This document shows, one piece after another, positions 25,317 to 34,384 of a DNA stretch of 35,255 nucleotides. Source of the stretch: Gammaproteobacteria bacterium (lineage in GTDB: Bacteria > Pseudomonadota > Gammaproteobacteria > Pseudomonadales > Azotimanducaceae); NCBI GenBank assembly GCA_030428905.1, contig JAUIED010000036.1:1-35255 (forward strand). Direction: 5' to 3'. A program made the translations under genes and the position numbers. Position 1 is the stretch's first letter. Every line of letters begins with the position of its first letter. A model generated the notes under the pieces. That model saw only the letters and a program-made list of their open reading frames with translations, ran no database searches and was not told where the DNA came from.

Positions 25317-25750
25317 AGCTCGTCGCGGCACTCTTTGGCGGTGCGGTGTTCGGCGCTGGGCTGGTCATCTCTGGCATGACGGAGCCCGGCAACATCATCG
25401 CGTTTCTCAACATTGCACCGGGCTGGAACGCAGCCCTCATCGTCGTCATGGCGAGCGCCCTGGCGGTAACGTTCATCGGTTACCGATTGCTTGCCGGGCG
25501 CTCGGCGCCGCTGTTTGACGACGCTTTTCACACACCCACAAAGCAGCAGCTCGACCCGCGTCTGCTCACCGGAGCGGTAGTGTTCGGCGTGGGTTGGGGC
25601 GTGTCGGGTTACTGCCCGGGTCCGGCCATCGTCGGTACGTTCCTGCTGGATGAACGGGCGCTGATCTTCATGGTCGGTTATCTCGTGGGCGTGGGCATAT
25701 ACGAGTTGGCGGATCGCCGGTTCACCACGCCGGCGCTCACGGACGGCTGA
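25313..25750 (+). CDS. YeeE/YedE-family sulfur transporter half, second subunit (DUF6691-like)
   Basis: A 145-residue, four-segment membrane protein. It has GAVFGAGLVISGMTEPGNIIAFLNI and the second cysteine signature GVGWGVSGYCPGPAIV, matching the partner half's CTSGHG motif. The two would assemble into one YeeE-like pore. ATG 25313 is chosen because it overlaps the upstream stop and starts a clean first membrane segment; the open frame extends to 25214 without meaning. The stop lies in a perfect hairpin shared with the convergent channel gene. Confidence 0.88.
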   Translation: MKLVAALFGGAVFGAGLVISGMTEPGNIIAFLNIAPGWNAALIVVMASALAVTFIGYRLLAGRSAPLFDDAFHTPTKQQLDPRLLTGAVVFGVGWGVSGYCPGPAIVGTFLLDERALIFMVGYLVGVGIYELADRRFTTPALTDG

Positions 25751-25766
25751 AGCGAAAGCGCTTCAG
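25747..25766. terminator. Hairpin holding both stop codons of convergent genes
   Basis: CTGAAGCG (25747-25754), loop AAAG, CGCTTCAG (25759-25766): a perfect 8-bp stem in a 12-base intergenic gap. The TGA of the sulfur transporter (25748-25750) and the stop of the channel gene (25763-25765, minus strand) both lie in the stem. No U-tract follows on either strand, so this may protect transcript ends rather than terminate. Confidence 0.5.
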
Positions 25767-26560
25767 GAAATCCGTTCCAGCTTTTTCTGCAGGTTTTTCA
25801 GGACAGCTTGAGTAGTGCGCAGCTCGCGCAGAATTTCTTCGCGGCTCGGCTCTTCTGTAAGCGCATCCAGACGCTCGAGCTTTGCTTCCTCGAGGTTGTT
25901 CAGCACCACGGCGATGAACAGGTTCACCACCACGAAGGTGCCGACGATCACGAAGCTCACGAAATATATCCACGCCCACCAGTGGTGCGCCATGGCGGCG
26001 TACATGATGTCCGTCCAGTCCTCCAGTGTGACGATGCGGAAGAGCGACAACAGGGAGATGCCAAGCGTGCGCCAGTGCGTCGGGTCCACCTGATGGAACA
26101 GGTGGAATCCTGCAACGGCGTACACGTAGAAGAGGATCGACATCAGCAGCACCACGTGGCCCATGCTCGGAATGGAGCGGATCAGGGTGGCCACGATCAG
26201 TCGCAACTCCGGCAACGCAGACACCAGGCGGAGAACCCGCAGAAGCCGTGCGAGCCGGGCGATGGTGGCGAGCTCCCCGGTTGCAGGCAGCAGCGACACA
26301 GCAATCACCGTGAAATCGAAGACGTTCCAGCCGTCGCGGAAGTAGCGCAACACGTTCGGCGCCAGCGCGAGCATCTTGATCAGGGCTTCAATAATGAAAA
26401 TGCCGAGGAAGGCCTGATTCAGCCAATGAAACACAGCACCGTAGTGCTCCGTCAGCGCCGCGGACGTATCCAGACCGATGACGATGGCGTTGAGTATGAT
26501 GACCGCGGTTATCGTGTGGCCGAACCAGCGGCTGTAGACGATCTGGCTGGCCCAGCTCAT
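25763..26560 (-). CDS. Single-repeat voltage-gated cation channel (bacterial Nav/Cav type)
   Basis: A 265-residue, six-segment channel that would form a tetramer in the inner membrane. S1-S3 span about 15-92 with acidic countercharges (Glu58, Asp82). S4 has arginines every third residue: Arg102, 105, 108 and 111. The pore loop is [19 protein letters not shown], with filter Thr178-Leu-Glu-Asp-Trp-Thr-Asp184. NaChBac and NavAb have TLESW; engineered calcium-selective versions have TLDDW with an acidic or polar end. S6 is about 195-220, and residues 222-265 form a charged coiled coil ([26 protein letters not shown]), the usual tetramer stabiliser. ATG 26560 overlaps the trpE stop as ATGA; the frame extends upstream but reads antisense to trpE. 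Calcium preference is inferred from the filter. Confidence 0.9.
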   Translation of the reverse strand: MSWASQIVYSRWFGHTITAVIILNAIVIGLDTSAALTEHYGAVFHWLNQAFLGIFIIEALIKMLALAPNVLRYFRDGWNVFDFTVIAVSLLPATGELATIARLARLLRVLRLVSALPELRLIVATLIRSIPSMGHVVLLMSILFYVYAVAGFHLFHQVDPTHWRTLGISLLSLFRIVTLEDWTDIMYAAMAHHWWAWIYFVSFVIVGTFVVVNLFIAVVLNNLEEAKLERLDALTEEPSREEILRELRTTQAVLKNLQKKLERIS

Positions 26561-28038
26561 GGTTCGACGAACCGGCTCTCGGCGAGCGCCGCGGCACGAA
26601 ACATGGCGCGTGCCTTGTTCAGACTTTCCTTCCACTCCAAACGGGCAATGGAGTCCGCGACGACACCGCCGCCCGCTTGAATGTGCAACACGCCGTCTTT
26701 GACGATGCCTGTGCGTATGGCGATGGCCATATCCATATTGCCGTTCCACGCCAGGTAACCCACCGCACCGCCGTAGATGCCGCGCTTCACGGGCTCCAGC
26801 TCGTCAATGATTTCCATGGCGCGAATCTTCGGTGCGCCGGACAGGGTGCCTACGGGCAGCGTTGCGCGCAGCACGTCCATGGCGGTTTTGCCGGGCAGCA
26901 GGCGGCCGACGACGTTGCTGGAGATGTGCATGACATGGGAGTAGCGCTCCAGAACAAATCGTTCGGTCACTTCCACCGAGCCGATCTTCGCCACGCGGCC
27001 CACGTCGTTGCGGCCGAGGTCAATGAGCATGAGGTGCTCGGCGATCTCCTTCGGGTCGGACTTCAGCTCCTCTTCGAAGGCACGATCCTCTTCCGGTGTG
27101 TGGCCGCGCCGCCGGGTTCCCGCAAGGGGTCGGTTGGTGATCTCGCCATCTTCCAGTCGGGCGAGAATTTCCGGTGACGAGCTGACGATCTGAAAACCGT
27201 TCAGGTCCATGAAGTACATGTACGGCGACGGGTTCAGCGAGCGTAAAGCCCGGTAAAGATCTATGGGATCGGCGCTGTAAGGTGTGGACATGCGCTGCGA
27301 CAGCACCACCTGCATGACGTCACCCGCGCGGATGTACTCGCGGATGTGCTCCACGGCGGCCTGAAACTGCACCTCACCGTAGCCGGACACGAAATCCGCT
27401 TCTTCCGTGGGCCGGTTGGACTGCGGCGTACCCAGGCGCGGTGCGGCGGCACGCAAACCCTCGGCCAGGCCGCGCAGGCGCGTCTCCTCGTCGATGTAGC
27501 GATCCGGCTCGGCCGTATCGAGCAGGCTCACCAGCGTCATGCGGCCGCGCACGTTGTCGAAGACGATCACCTCTTCGGACAGCATGAGCAGGATGTCCGG
27601 CGTGCCCAGTGCATCAGGTGGCGCACTGTCGGCCAACCGCTTTTCTACGTAACGCACGGTGTCGTAGCCGAAGTACCCCACCAGCCCGCCGAAGAAGCGC
27701 GGCAGGTCATCCACCGGTGCCACCCGGTAGCGGGCCTGGAAGCTTTCAATGAACGCAAGCGGGTCTGTGCTTGCGTGCGACTCCACCACCTCGTCGTCGG
27801 TCAGCACCTCAACGGTACGGCCCACCACGCGCACGATGGTGCGAGCCGGCAGGCCGATCATCGAGTAGCGGCTCCACTTCTCCTCGCCGGGATGCGATTC
27901 GAGGAGATAGGAGTACGGTCCGCGGGCGAGTTTCAGATAGATGGACAGTGCCGTGTCCAGGTCGGCCATGACATCCACGGTAACCGGCACGCGGTTGTAG
28001 CCGGCGGCTGCGTAGCGGGCGATCTCCGCAGGTGTCAT
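26557..28038 (-). CDS. trpE: Anthranilate synthase component I
   Basis: A 493-residue chorismate-using enzyme, first step of tryptophan synthesis. The N-terminal feedback site LLES occurs in [17 protein letters not shown]. The catalytic domain has [62 protein letters not shown] and the C-terminal [11 protein letters not shown]. Length is normal and no TrpG fusion exists. Its start overlaps gph by four bases (28035-28038). The order rpe-gph-trpE is that of pseudomonads and many other gammaproteobacteria. No leader peptide or attenuator was recognised. Confidence 0.97.
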   Translation of the reverse strand: MTPAEIARYAAAGYNRVPVTVDVMADLDTALSIYLKLARGPYSYLLESHPGEEKWSRYSMIGLPARTIVRVVGRTVEVLTDDEVVESHASTDPLAFIESFQARYRVAPVDDLPRFFGGLVGYFGYDTVRYVEKRLADSAPPDALGTPDILLMLSEEVIVFDNVRGRMTLVSLLDTAEPDRYIDEETRLRGLAEGLRAAAPRLGTPQSNRPTEEADFVSGYGEVQFQAAVEHIREYIRAGDVMQVVLSQRMSTPYSADPIDLYRALRSLNPSPYMYFMDLNGFQIVSSSPEILARLEDGEITNRPLAGTRRRGHTPEEDRAFEEELKSDPKEIAEHLMLIDLGRNDVGRVAKIGSVEVTERFVLERYSHVMHISSNVVGRLLPGKTAMDVLRATLPVGTLSGAPKIRAMEIIDELEPVKRGIYGGAVGYLAWNGNMDMAIAIRTGIVKDGVLHIQAGGGVVADSIARLEWKESLNKARAMFRAAALAESRFVEP

Positions 28039-28703
28039 GCGGGCACGAGCTCCGCGAACTGATCGATTACGGCATCTGCGCCGAGGTTTTCGGCAAGCGT
28101 GCCTTCATTGTAACCATCGCGTACGCAAACCACCGGAATGCGTGCAGCCCGCGCCGCACCCACATCCGTTGCCGAATCACCGATGAACAGCAGCTCCTGC
28201 ATGGGTACGGCGAGCAGCTCGCTGGCGAGAAGCACCGGATCAGCGGCTGGCTTGGGCGCTGCCGCCGTGTCACCGCCGATAACCACATCGAAGTACTCCG
28301 CCCACTCCAGCGCATCGAGCAGGCGGTCGGCAAAAAATTTGCGTTTGTTTGTTACCACGGCGAGCTTCGCACCTCTGCTGCGAAGGTGCCGCAAGGTGTC
28401 TTCGACCGTCGGGTATGGTCTGCTGTGCACGCAGATGTTTTTACCGTAGTAATCCAGAAACGTATCGAGCAGCGGCTGCAGGTCGTTGCGTCTCTGCGCA
28501 TGATGATCGATCGCCCGCTCGATCATCACCAGCGCACCGTGGCCGATGAAGCGCCGGGCCAGTGATTCCTCCACCGGCGGCAGTTCGTGCGCGGCCAGCG
28601 CGTGGTTGAGCGCTGCGTGCAGATCCGGGGCTGTGTCCACGAGGGTGCCGTCCAGATCGAAACAGTATCCGCCCCAGAGGCGCTCAATGCAGCTTGCTGA
28701 CAC
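28035..28703 (-). CDS. gph: Phosphoglycolate phosphatase
   Basis: A 222-residue HAD phosphatase that removes 2-phosphoglycolate arising from DNA repair or oxygenase side reactions. Motif I is [16 protein letters not shown], motif II is [10 protein letters not shown], the lysine is in AAPKPAADP, and motif IV is [15 protein letters not shown]. The start is uncertain: GTG 28703 (VSASCIERL) is five bases after the rpe stop, while TTG 28724 would overlap rpe by 17 bases. Neither has a strong ribosome site. It is translationally coupled to trpE by overlap. Confidence 0.92.
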   Translation of the reverse strand: MSASCIERLWGGYCFDLDGTLVDTAPDLHAALNHALAAHELPPVEESLARRFIGHGALVMIERAIDHHAQRRNDLQPLLDTFLDYYGKNICVHSRPYPTVEDTLRHLRSRGAKLAVVTNKRKFFADRLLDALEWAEYFDVVIGGDTAAAPKPAADPVLLASELLAVPMQELLFIGDSATDVGAARAARIPVVCVRDGYNEGTLAENLGADAVIDQFAELVPA

Positions 28704-28707
28704 CGAT

Positions 28708-29385
28708 CTATGCCACCGTTGCAAGCGCGGCCCGCATGCGGGCGATGGTGTCGTCGTAGCTCGAGCTGCCGAAGATGGCGCTGCCGGCGACGAAGGTGTC
28801 AGCGCCAGCGGCGGCTGCTTCGGCGATATTGTCGGCTTTAATGCCGCCGTCGATCTCCAGGCGTACCGGCCGGTTCTGGCTGTCGATGATTTCGCGTGCG
28901 TCTGCCAGTTTGTTGAGGCTCTGCGGGATGAACGCCTGGCCGCCGAACCCAGGATTGACGGACATGATGAGCACCAGGTCCACGAGCTCGATCACCTCGG
29001 CCAGCACGGTGAGCGGTGTGGCGGGATTGAACACCAGCCCCGCCTGTGCGCCGCCCTCGCGGATCAGGCAGAGCGTGCGATGCAGATGCTCCGTCGCCTC
29101 GGGGTGCACGCTGATGATGTCGGCGCCAGCCTCGAGGAAGTCGCCGATCAGGCGATCCACCGGCTTGACCATGAGGTGTACATCCATGGTGGCGTCAATG
29201 CCGGCTTTGCGTAGCGATTCGAGCACCAGCGGGCCGATGGTGAGGTTCGGCACGTAATGATTGTCCATCACATCGAAATGGATGATGTCGGCGCCCGCGG
29301 CCAACACGGCTTCGATCTCCGCGCCGAGGCGGGAGAAGTCGGCGGACAGTATGGAGGGCGCTATCCAATCGGCTTGACGGGGCAT
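28708..29385 (-). CDS. rpe: Ribulose-phosphate 3-epimerase
   Basis: A 225-residue TIM-barrel enzyme of the pentose phosphate pathway. It starts [16 protein letters not shown] and has the metal site [17 protein letters not shown], then [35 protein letters not shown] and [11 protein letters not shown]. All catalytic aspartates and histidines are in place. A 67-base gap separates it from the J-domain gene, the largest gap in this minus-strand run, so a local promoter is possible there. Confidence 0.97.
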   Translation of the reverse strand: MPRQADWIAPSILSADFSRLGAEIEAVLAAGADIIHFDVMDNHYVPNLTIGPLVLESLRKAGIDATMDVHLMVKPVDRLIGDFLEAGADIISVHPEATEHLHRTLCLIREGGAQAGLVFNPATPLTVLAEVIELVDLVLIMSVNPGFGGQAFIPQSLNKLADAREIIDSQNRPVRLEIDGGIKADNIAEAAAAGADTFVAGSAIFGSSSYDDTIARMRAALATVA

Positions 29386-29452
29386 GGTGACACCTGGCTT
29401 GGCAAGGCGCGCATGCTAGCAGAATCGGCGCGCAGCCAGAACGCGGGCGGTG

Positions 29453-30112
29453 TCAGCCGCGGCGCGCGCAGAGCGTGTCGTAGGCGTTGCGTATCTCGAC
29501 GCTGCGCTGCTGGTAGTAGGCGGTTTCCGCTTCGCTTGCCCCGCGTCCCAGCTTGTCCGGATGGTAACGGCTGGCGAGTGTGCGATACGCGCGCTTGATC
29601 GCCTCGAATGACGCGTCTTCCGCAAGACCGAGTACCTCCCGGGCGCGGCACTCGGCGCTGCTCGCTTGAGCCACCAGGGCCTGCTTGTGCAGAAGGGTGG
29701 GGTTGTCCACTTTCAAGAGGCTGGTCAGAAGCTTCAACGTGCGGTTGGCAGCCGCTGAGGACTCAATGTGGGCGGTGTGTATCAGGCACTCAAGGACCAG
29801 CTCTGCAAGCGCATCCTGCGGCTTCTTGTTGCAGTCGTTGGCGAGCCGGTGGAAGTCCGCGGTGCCGGACTTGCCTTCGCCGAACCAGCCGATGGCGGCT
29901 TGGCGGTCTCGGCGGCCGAAGCCGAACTCCTGCATCAGCCGTTCGGCGTAGGCGATGTGCGCTTCAGTGACGCGGCCGCAGGACTTGCTGATCCGACCCA
30001 TGGCGCTGAAGCAGTAGCGCAGGTACGGCCGCTGTGCCGACCGTGCGAAGACACGCACCAGCTGCCGGGCACTGTGCTCGTAGGCACTGCGGATGCGTTC
30101 GAGTAGCGACAT
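29453..30112 (-). CDS. DjlA-like J-domain co-chaperone without membrane anchor
   Basis: A 219-residue protein. Residues about 20-125 form a TerB/DjlA-type helical domain (YLRYCFSAMGRISKSCGRVTEAHIAYAERLM, GWFGEGKSG, ECLIHTAHIE). Residues about 150-219 are a J-domain with the essential His-Pro-Asp in SRYHPDKLG. E. coli DjlA begins with a transmembrane segment; this protein starts at MSLLERIRSAYEH with no such segment, and only 28 bases separate it from murU, leaving no room for one. It should be soluble. It would stimulate DnaK; the client is unknown. The position after amgK-murU resembles other gammaproteobacteria. Confidence 0.88.
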   Translation of the reverse strand: MSLLERIRSAYEHSARQLVRVFARSAQRPYLRYCFSAMGRISKSCGRVTEAHIAYAERLMQEFGFGRRDRQAAIGWFGEGKSGTADFHRLANDCNKKPQDALAELVLECLIHTAHIESSAAANRTLKLLTSLLKVDNPTLLHKQALVAQASSAECRAREVLGLAEDASFEAIKRAYRTLASRYHPDKLGRGASEAETAYYQQRSVEIRNAYDTLCARRG

Positions 30113-30140
30113 GATCCTATGAGCATAGGCGAATCGCTGC

Positions 30141-30785
30141 TCAGCGCACGGCCTCGTACTGTGACAGGGTGCCGATATCGTGCCACTCGCCGAGGTGTTC
30201 CTGGCCGCTGACCCGGCCAGCTTCTACCGCCGCGAAGAACAGATCCCGCCATGAAAATGGTGGCGGTGGTGCTGCGTCGAAGAGTGTGGGGCTTACCACG
30301 CCGATGCTGCAGTACACGTGAGATTGGCCGCGGCGCAACACGCGGCCATCGGCGTAATCGAAGTCGCCGTGGGTGCGCCATGCGGGTGTTGGCGTCACCA
30401 CCATGTGTACCAGGTCGTCGCCGAGTCGTGTGGGCAGGTCGGCAAAATCGAAGTCCGTGAGAATGTCGGCGTTGACCACCAGGAACGGCGCCTCGCCGAG
30501 CCATGGAAGGGCGGCTACGACAGTGCCGCCGGTATCGAGCAGCTCCGGTTCCGGCGCGTAGCGTATGCGCGCAGCGAACTGCTCGCCGGTACCGATGCGC
30601 TGCTGGATCTGCGCACCGAGGTGGTGGGTGTTGATGGAGATGTCCACGAAACCCGCAGCCACGAGCTGCTCGATCAGGCGGTAGACCAGCGGCTTGCCGC
30701 GCACCGGCAGAAGCGGCTTTGGCGTGTGCTCGGTGAGCGGTCGCAGGCGCATGCCGAGCCCAGCAGCCATAAGCAGCGCCTTCAT
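30141..30785 (-). CDS. murU: N-acetylmuramate alpha-1-phosphate uridylyltransferase
   Basis: A 214-residue nucleotidyltransferase of the peptidoglycan recycling bypass; it makes UDP-MurNAc from MurNAc 1-phosphate and UTP. The UTP site is MAAGLGMRLRPLTEHTPKPLLPVRGKPLV, followed by INTHHLGAQI, LDTGGTVVAAL and the metal site VVNADILTDFDF. Assignment to MurU rather than another sugar nucleotidyltransferase rests on length and on overlap by four bases with amgK. The bypass avoids the fosfomycin-sensitive MurA step. Confidence 0.94.
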   Translation of the reverse strand: MKALLMAAGLGMRLRPLTEHTPKPLLPVRGKPLVYRLIEQLVAAGFVDISINTHHLGAQIQQRIGTGEQFAARIRYAPEPELLDTGGTVVAALPWLGEAPFLVVNADILTDFDFADLPTRLGDDLVHMVVTPTPAWRTHGDFDYADGRVLRRGQSHVYCSIGVVSPTLFDAAPPPPFSWRDLFFAAVEAGRVSGQEHLGEWHDIGTLSQYEAVR

Positions 30786-31720
30786 GTTGGCGCCTCAGCC
30801 TCGGCGAGCTCGGTCAGCCAGCCACCGAAGTCGCTGAGCCACGGGTAGCGCTTCGCGGTGCGCGCTGCATGATGCAGTACCGGAGCGATGTAGGGCAGGT
30901 GGGTGTCTTTGCCGTCCCGCAGAGACAGCCGCGCAAAGATGCCGAGGGCCTTGAGCTGGCGCTGCAGCCCGGTCAGGTCCAACAGCAATCGGGCGTTGTC
31001 GAACGCGAACGGCGCATGTTCGAGGTACATGCCGAGAAAGCGATCGATGTCCTCGTCCGCAAAGTGGTGATAGCAATCGTGCAGCAACGAGGCCAGATCG
31101 TAGAGTGCAGGGCCCGCCAGCGCGTCCTGAAAGTCCACTACGCCGAAACGTCCGGCGCCATCCAGCATCAGGTTCTGGCAGTGGTAGTCGCGGTGCACCA
31201 CCGCCGTTGGCTGATTGGCGACCCGCTGCACCAGATCGGCGGTGAGCTTCCGCCACCCAGGGTACATCGGCAGACGTCGGCGGCCCTGCACGTACCACAC
31301 CCGAAACAGTTCCAGCTCATCTGTCATGCGGGTGGCTGTATAGGTCGGAAACAACGCTGGCTGCAAGCGTTGCAGTGTATGCAGATGCGCTATCGCCTCG
31401 CTGACTGCCTGATCTTCCCGACCCTCCCGGTAGGCATCCTCAAGCCGCCTGCGGCCGAGGTCTTCCATGAGCGCGAAACCGCGGGTCGCGTCGTGTGCCA
31501 GGATGCGCGGCACAGGCACATTGGCACGCCGGAACAGATGCGCCAGGCGTACGAATCGGGCGGCGTCTTCCCGCGGTGGCGCCGCCAGCATGGCGATAGC
31601 CGTGCCGTTGTCCATCTGCAGGCGATAAAAGCGGCGAAAGCTTGCCGCCTCGGCCAGCGGCTGCAGTTGGAAGTGGCGCCCGTTCGGCAGCACGGTGCTG
31701 AGCCAGAAGGAGAGTTGCAT
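30782..31720 (-). CDS. amgK: N-acetylmuramate/N-acetylglucosamine anomeric kinase
   Basis: A 312-residue phosphotransferase of the aminoglycoside-kinase/choline-kinase fold that phosphorylates MurNAc at C1 for MurU. The catalytic loop is VVHRDYHCQNLML (HxDxxxxN) and the metal aspartate is in GVVDFQDALAGPALYDLASLLHD. The N-lobe starts at FQLQPLAEAASFRRFYRLQ. ATG 31720 (MQLSFWL) is used; the frame extends to 31786 but crosses the divergent promoter. It faces lptD across 74 bases, the same divergent layout as in Pseudomonas. Confidence 0.94.
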   Translation of the reverse strand: MQLSFWLSTVLPNGRHFQLQPLAEAASFRRFYRLQMDNGTAIAMLAAPPREDAARFVRLAHLFRRANVPVPRILAHDATRGFALMEDLGRRRLEDAYREGREDQAVSEAIAHLHTLQRLQPALFPTYTATRMTDELELFRVWYVQGRRRLPMYPGWRKLTADLVQRVANQPTAVVHRDYHCQNLMLDGAGRFGVVDFQDALAGPALYDLASLLHDCYHHFADEDIDRFLGMYLEHAPFAFDNARLLLDLTGLQRQLKALGIFARLSLRDGKDTHLPYIAPVLHHAARTAKRYPWLSDFGGWLTELAEAEAPT

Positions 31721-31757
31721 GGTCACGGAGGCGCATGATGCCTTGGCGACACGCCGC

Positions 31758-31786
31758 TCGCCATCACCAGGGTGGGCGCTTATCAT
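31758..31786 (+). promoter_or_regulatory. Candidate sigma70-type promoter for lptD
   Basis: TCGCCA (31758-31763, four of six to TTGACA) and TATCAT (31781-31786, five of six to TATAAT) are 17 bases apart. The start would fall near 31793, almost at the lptD ATG (31795), which has no Shine-Dalgarno sequence. A near-leaderless transcript is implied. Motif evidence only. Confidence 0.4.
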
Positions 31787-31794
31787 GCGCGGCG

Positions 31795-34374
31795 ATGTGG
31801 AAGTCGCAAATCATCTTGCTCACCGTCCTGCTCGTGGGCTGCCTGCCTGCCTGGGCGGAAGGCAGTCTGCTGTGGGGCAAGGTGGCGGGCAAGGACAGCG
31901 CTGATCAGCAGGCTGCCGACAACCGACCGCCCGAGTGGTTTTGCAAGCCCGATGCAACGGGTGAGCAATGGGCCTGTGAGGGCGACGAAGCGCCTGCATT
32001 CCTGCGCGATTTCGACCCGGAAAGTATCGGCGAACGGCCCGATGCGCCGGTGGCTTCGGAGAATCTCGCCGAGGCGTTCTTTGTAAGCCGAGCGTCTCTT
32101 GGCGAGCAGGCGCTTGAAGATCTACCCGCCTGGTGCGATGGCACTTATCAGGAGCCTCAGTATCCCTTTGCTCTGGACACGGACAACGATCTCTACCCCG
32201 TTGTCACCGAGGCCGATCAGATCGAGTACGAGCTTGGCCGCACGGTGGTACTGCGCGGTGATGTGCGTTTTGCGCAGGGCAATCGCTCGCTGCTGGCAGA
32301 TCGCGCCGAGGTAGACAACCGCACGCGTCGCGCGGCCCTCAGCGGTGGTGTTCGCCTCCAGGAGCCGGGCGTGCTGCTGCAAGGCGAGCGGGCAGAGGTC
32401 GACCTCAACACAGACGAAGCGGCATTGTCAGATGCGCAGTTTTTGATACTCGGTAACCAGTTTCGCGGCCGCACCCGCTCGCTCGAGCAGAACGCTGCCG
32501 GTGATCTCATCATGCAGGGTAACGAGTTCACGCGCTGCGAGCCGGGCAACAACAACTGGAGGCTGACGGCAGAGAAACTCACGGTGAGAAAGGGGGAGGT
32601 GTTTGGCACGGCACGTCATGCGGTGTTGCGGATGCGCAATGTGCCGATCTTCTATACCCCTTACATCAAGTTCCCGGTTACCAGCGATCGCCAGTCCGGC
32701 TTTCTGTTCCCCAATATCGGCTACTCCGACGAAGACGGGTTGGATCTCACCATCCCCTACTACCTGAACCTGGCGCCGAACTACGACGCCACTATCGTGC
32801 CTCACTACGTCAGCGATCGCGGCGTGGGCCTGGAGGCCGAGTTCCGTCATCTGGCGGAGTGGCAGCGGGCGGTAGTGACGGGAGGCTACCTGGCGGAAGA
32901 CGACCTGTTCGACGGCACCTACGCCAAGAAGGACTTTGAAGAGCTGTTTCCGGGGCAGCAGTTCGAGCCCGCAGACCGGTGGTTGGTTGCCATTGATCAG
33001 ATGGGCCGCGTCGGCCCGGTGCGCACGATTGTCGATTATGCGGCGGTGAGCGACCGCGACTACTTCAGAGACCTCGGTACAGATCTGGCGGTGTCGAGCC
33101 AGATCGAGCTTGAACGTCGCGGAGAGCTGCTTTACCGCTATAGGAACCTCTCCATGCGCCTGTGGGCTCAGCGGTTCCAACGCCTGGACGAGATCAGCGC
33201 CGATCCCTACGAGCGCGTGCCCGAGCTTGCTTTGCAGTACGTTCAGGAGCTCGGTCCGGCGGTAGTGAGCATCGACGCTATCGGAGCCTCTTTCGACCGC
33301 GACACGCGCGGGCTCGGCGGTCTGAACGCCGTCACGGGTGAGCGCTTTCACGTCGAACCGCGTGTGCGCCTGCCGCTTTCCTGGCCGTTCGGCTTCTTTA
33401 CGGTGTCCGGCGGCTTCAGCTATACCACCTACGATCTCGAGCAGGACCCGGCGGCCGGCGGCTTTCAGCTCGAGGACGATTCGCCCGATCGGAGTCTGGG
33501 TTACGGGTCCGTCGATGGCGGACTGTTTTTTGATCGCGACCTGACCATCGGCAGTACGGCATTGGTGCAGACCCTCGAGCCGCGCCTGTTCTACTTGTAT
33601 CGCGAGTATGAAGACCAGAGCGAACTGCCGCTTTTCGACGTGTCCGAACTCACGTTTTCCTACAACCAGCTCTTCCGTGAAACGCGGTTTTCCGGTCTCG
33701 ATCGTCGGTCGGATGCCAACCAGTTGTCTGCGGGCATCACAAGCCGTCTCGTCAATGCGCAGAGTGGCCGCGAGTATTTCCGGGCCAGCGTTGGCCAGAT
33801 CCGCTACTTCGAAGATCGCCGTGTGACGTTGTTCGGCAACGCCGGCGCTGACGAGCGGCAGAGCACGTCTGCCTTCGCCGGAGAGCTGGAAACCACGCTT
33901 GGCGGTTACTGGCGGCTTCGCGGGGGCATCATCTGGGATCCGAACGACAATCAGGTGGATGAGAGCTCGGCCCATATCCAGTACCGGCGGGACAACCAGC
34001 ACATCTTCAATGTTGGCTATCGGCATCGGGTGCAGGATCGTATTCGTCAGACCGACGTCTCCCTCTACTGGCCGATCAGCAGACACTTCGCCATCATGGG
34101 GCGCTGGAACTACGATCTGGCCAGCGAACGCACGATTGAGGGCTTCGGGGGGATCGAGTACAACGATTGCTGCTGGCAGATTCGGCTGATGGCGCGGCGG
34201 TTCCTGGATAGCCCCACCGGCCGTGATTTCGCTGATGTCGAGGCGGACGACGGCATTTTCCTGCAGTTCGTCTTCAAAGGTCTTGCAGGGTTTGGCGCCA
34301 AGGTGGAGTCCGTGCTCAGCCGCGGTATCCGCGGTTATAGAACCGAAGCGCAGACGGGTTACGAGAATTGGTGA
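31795..34374 (+). CDS. lptD: LPS-assembly outer-membrane protein LptD
   Basis: An 859-residue beta-barrel protein that, with LptE, inserts lipopolysaccharide into the outer leaflet. The signal peptide is MWKSQIILLTVLLVGCLPAWA, cleaved after AWA. The periplasmic OstA/LptA-like jellyroll is at about 150-290 (VVLRGDVRFAQGNRSLLADRAEVD, GEVFGTARHAVLRMRNVPIFYTPYIKFPV), followed by the barrel. Cysteines for the interdomain disulfides are present in FCKP, WACEG, WCDG, RCEPG and the C-terminal pair in NDCCWQ. It is about 75 residues longer than the E. coli protein, mostly before the jellyroll, as in Pseudomonas. Upstream in-frame ATGs lie before the -10-like box and are ignored. An antisense frame of 710 codons across it is a high-GC shadow. 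Its presence implies an LPS-bearing outer membrane. Confidence 0.97.
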   Translation: MWKSQIILLTVLLVGCLPAWAEGSLLWGKVAGKDSADQQAADNRPPEWFCKPDATGEQWACEGDEAPAFLRDFDPESIGERPDAPVASENLAEAFFVSRASLGEQALEDLPAWCDGTYQEPQYPFALDTDNDLYPVVTEADQIEYELGRTVVLRGDVRFAQGNRSLLADRAEVDNRTRRAALSGGVRLQEPGVLLQGERAEVDLNTDEAALSDAQFLILGNQFRGRTRSLEQNAAGDLIMQGNEFTRCEPGNNNWRLTAEKLTVRKGEVFGTARHAVLRMRNVPIFYTPYIKFPVTSDRQSGFLFPNIGYSDEDGLDLTIPYYLNLAPNYDATIVPHYVSDRGVGLEAEFRHLAEWQRAVVTGGYLAEDDLFDGTYAKKDFEELFPGQQFEPADRWLVAIDQMGRVGPVRTIVDYAAVSDRDYFRDLGTDLAVSSQIELERRGELLYRYRNLSMRLWAQRFQRLDEISADPYERVPELALQYVQELGPAVVSIDAIGASFDRDTRGLGGLNAVTGERFHVEPRVRLPLSWPFGFFTVSGGFSYTTYDLEQDPAAGGFQLEDDSPDRSLGYGSVDGGLFFDRDLTIGSTALVQTLEPRLFYLYREYEDQSELPLFDVSELTFSYNQLFRETRFSGLDRRSDANQLSAGITSRLVNAQSGREYFRASVGQIRYFEDRRVTLFGNAGADERQSTSAFAGELETTLGGYWRLRGGIIWDPNDNQVDESSAHIQYRRDNQHIFNVGYRHRVQDRIRQTDVSLYWPISRHFAIMGRWNYDLASERTIEGFGGIEYNDCCWQIRLMARRFLDSPTGRDFADVEADDGIFLQFVFKGLAGFGAKVESVLSRGIRGYRTEAQTGYENW

Positions 34375-34384
34375 GGTGTTGACG

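Noticed and set aside
31720-31794. lptD start at upstream in-frame ATG 31735
   Set aside because: It precedes the -10-like box and would put a charged histidine-rich stretch before the signal peptide.
31795-31857. Lipobox-like LLVGC in the LptD signal peptide
   Set aside because: LptD is an outer-membrane barrel matured by signal peptidase I; the AWA site fits better and LptE is the lipoprotein partner.
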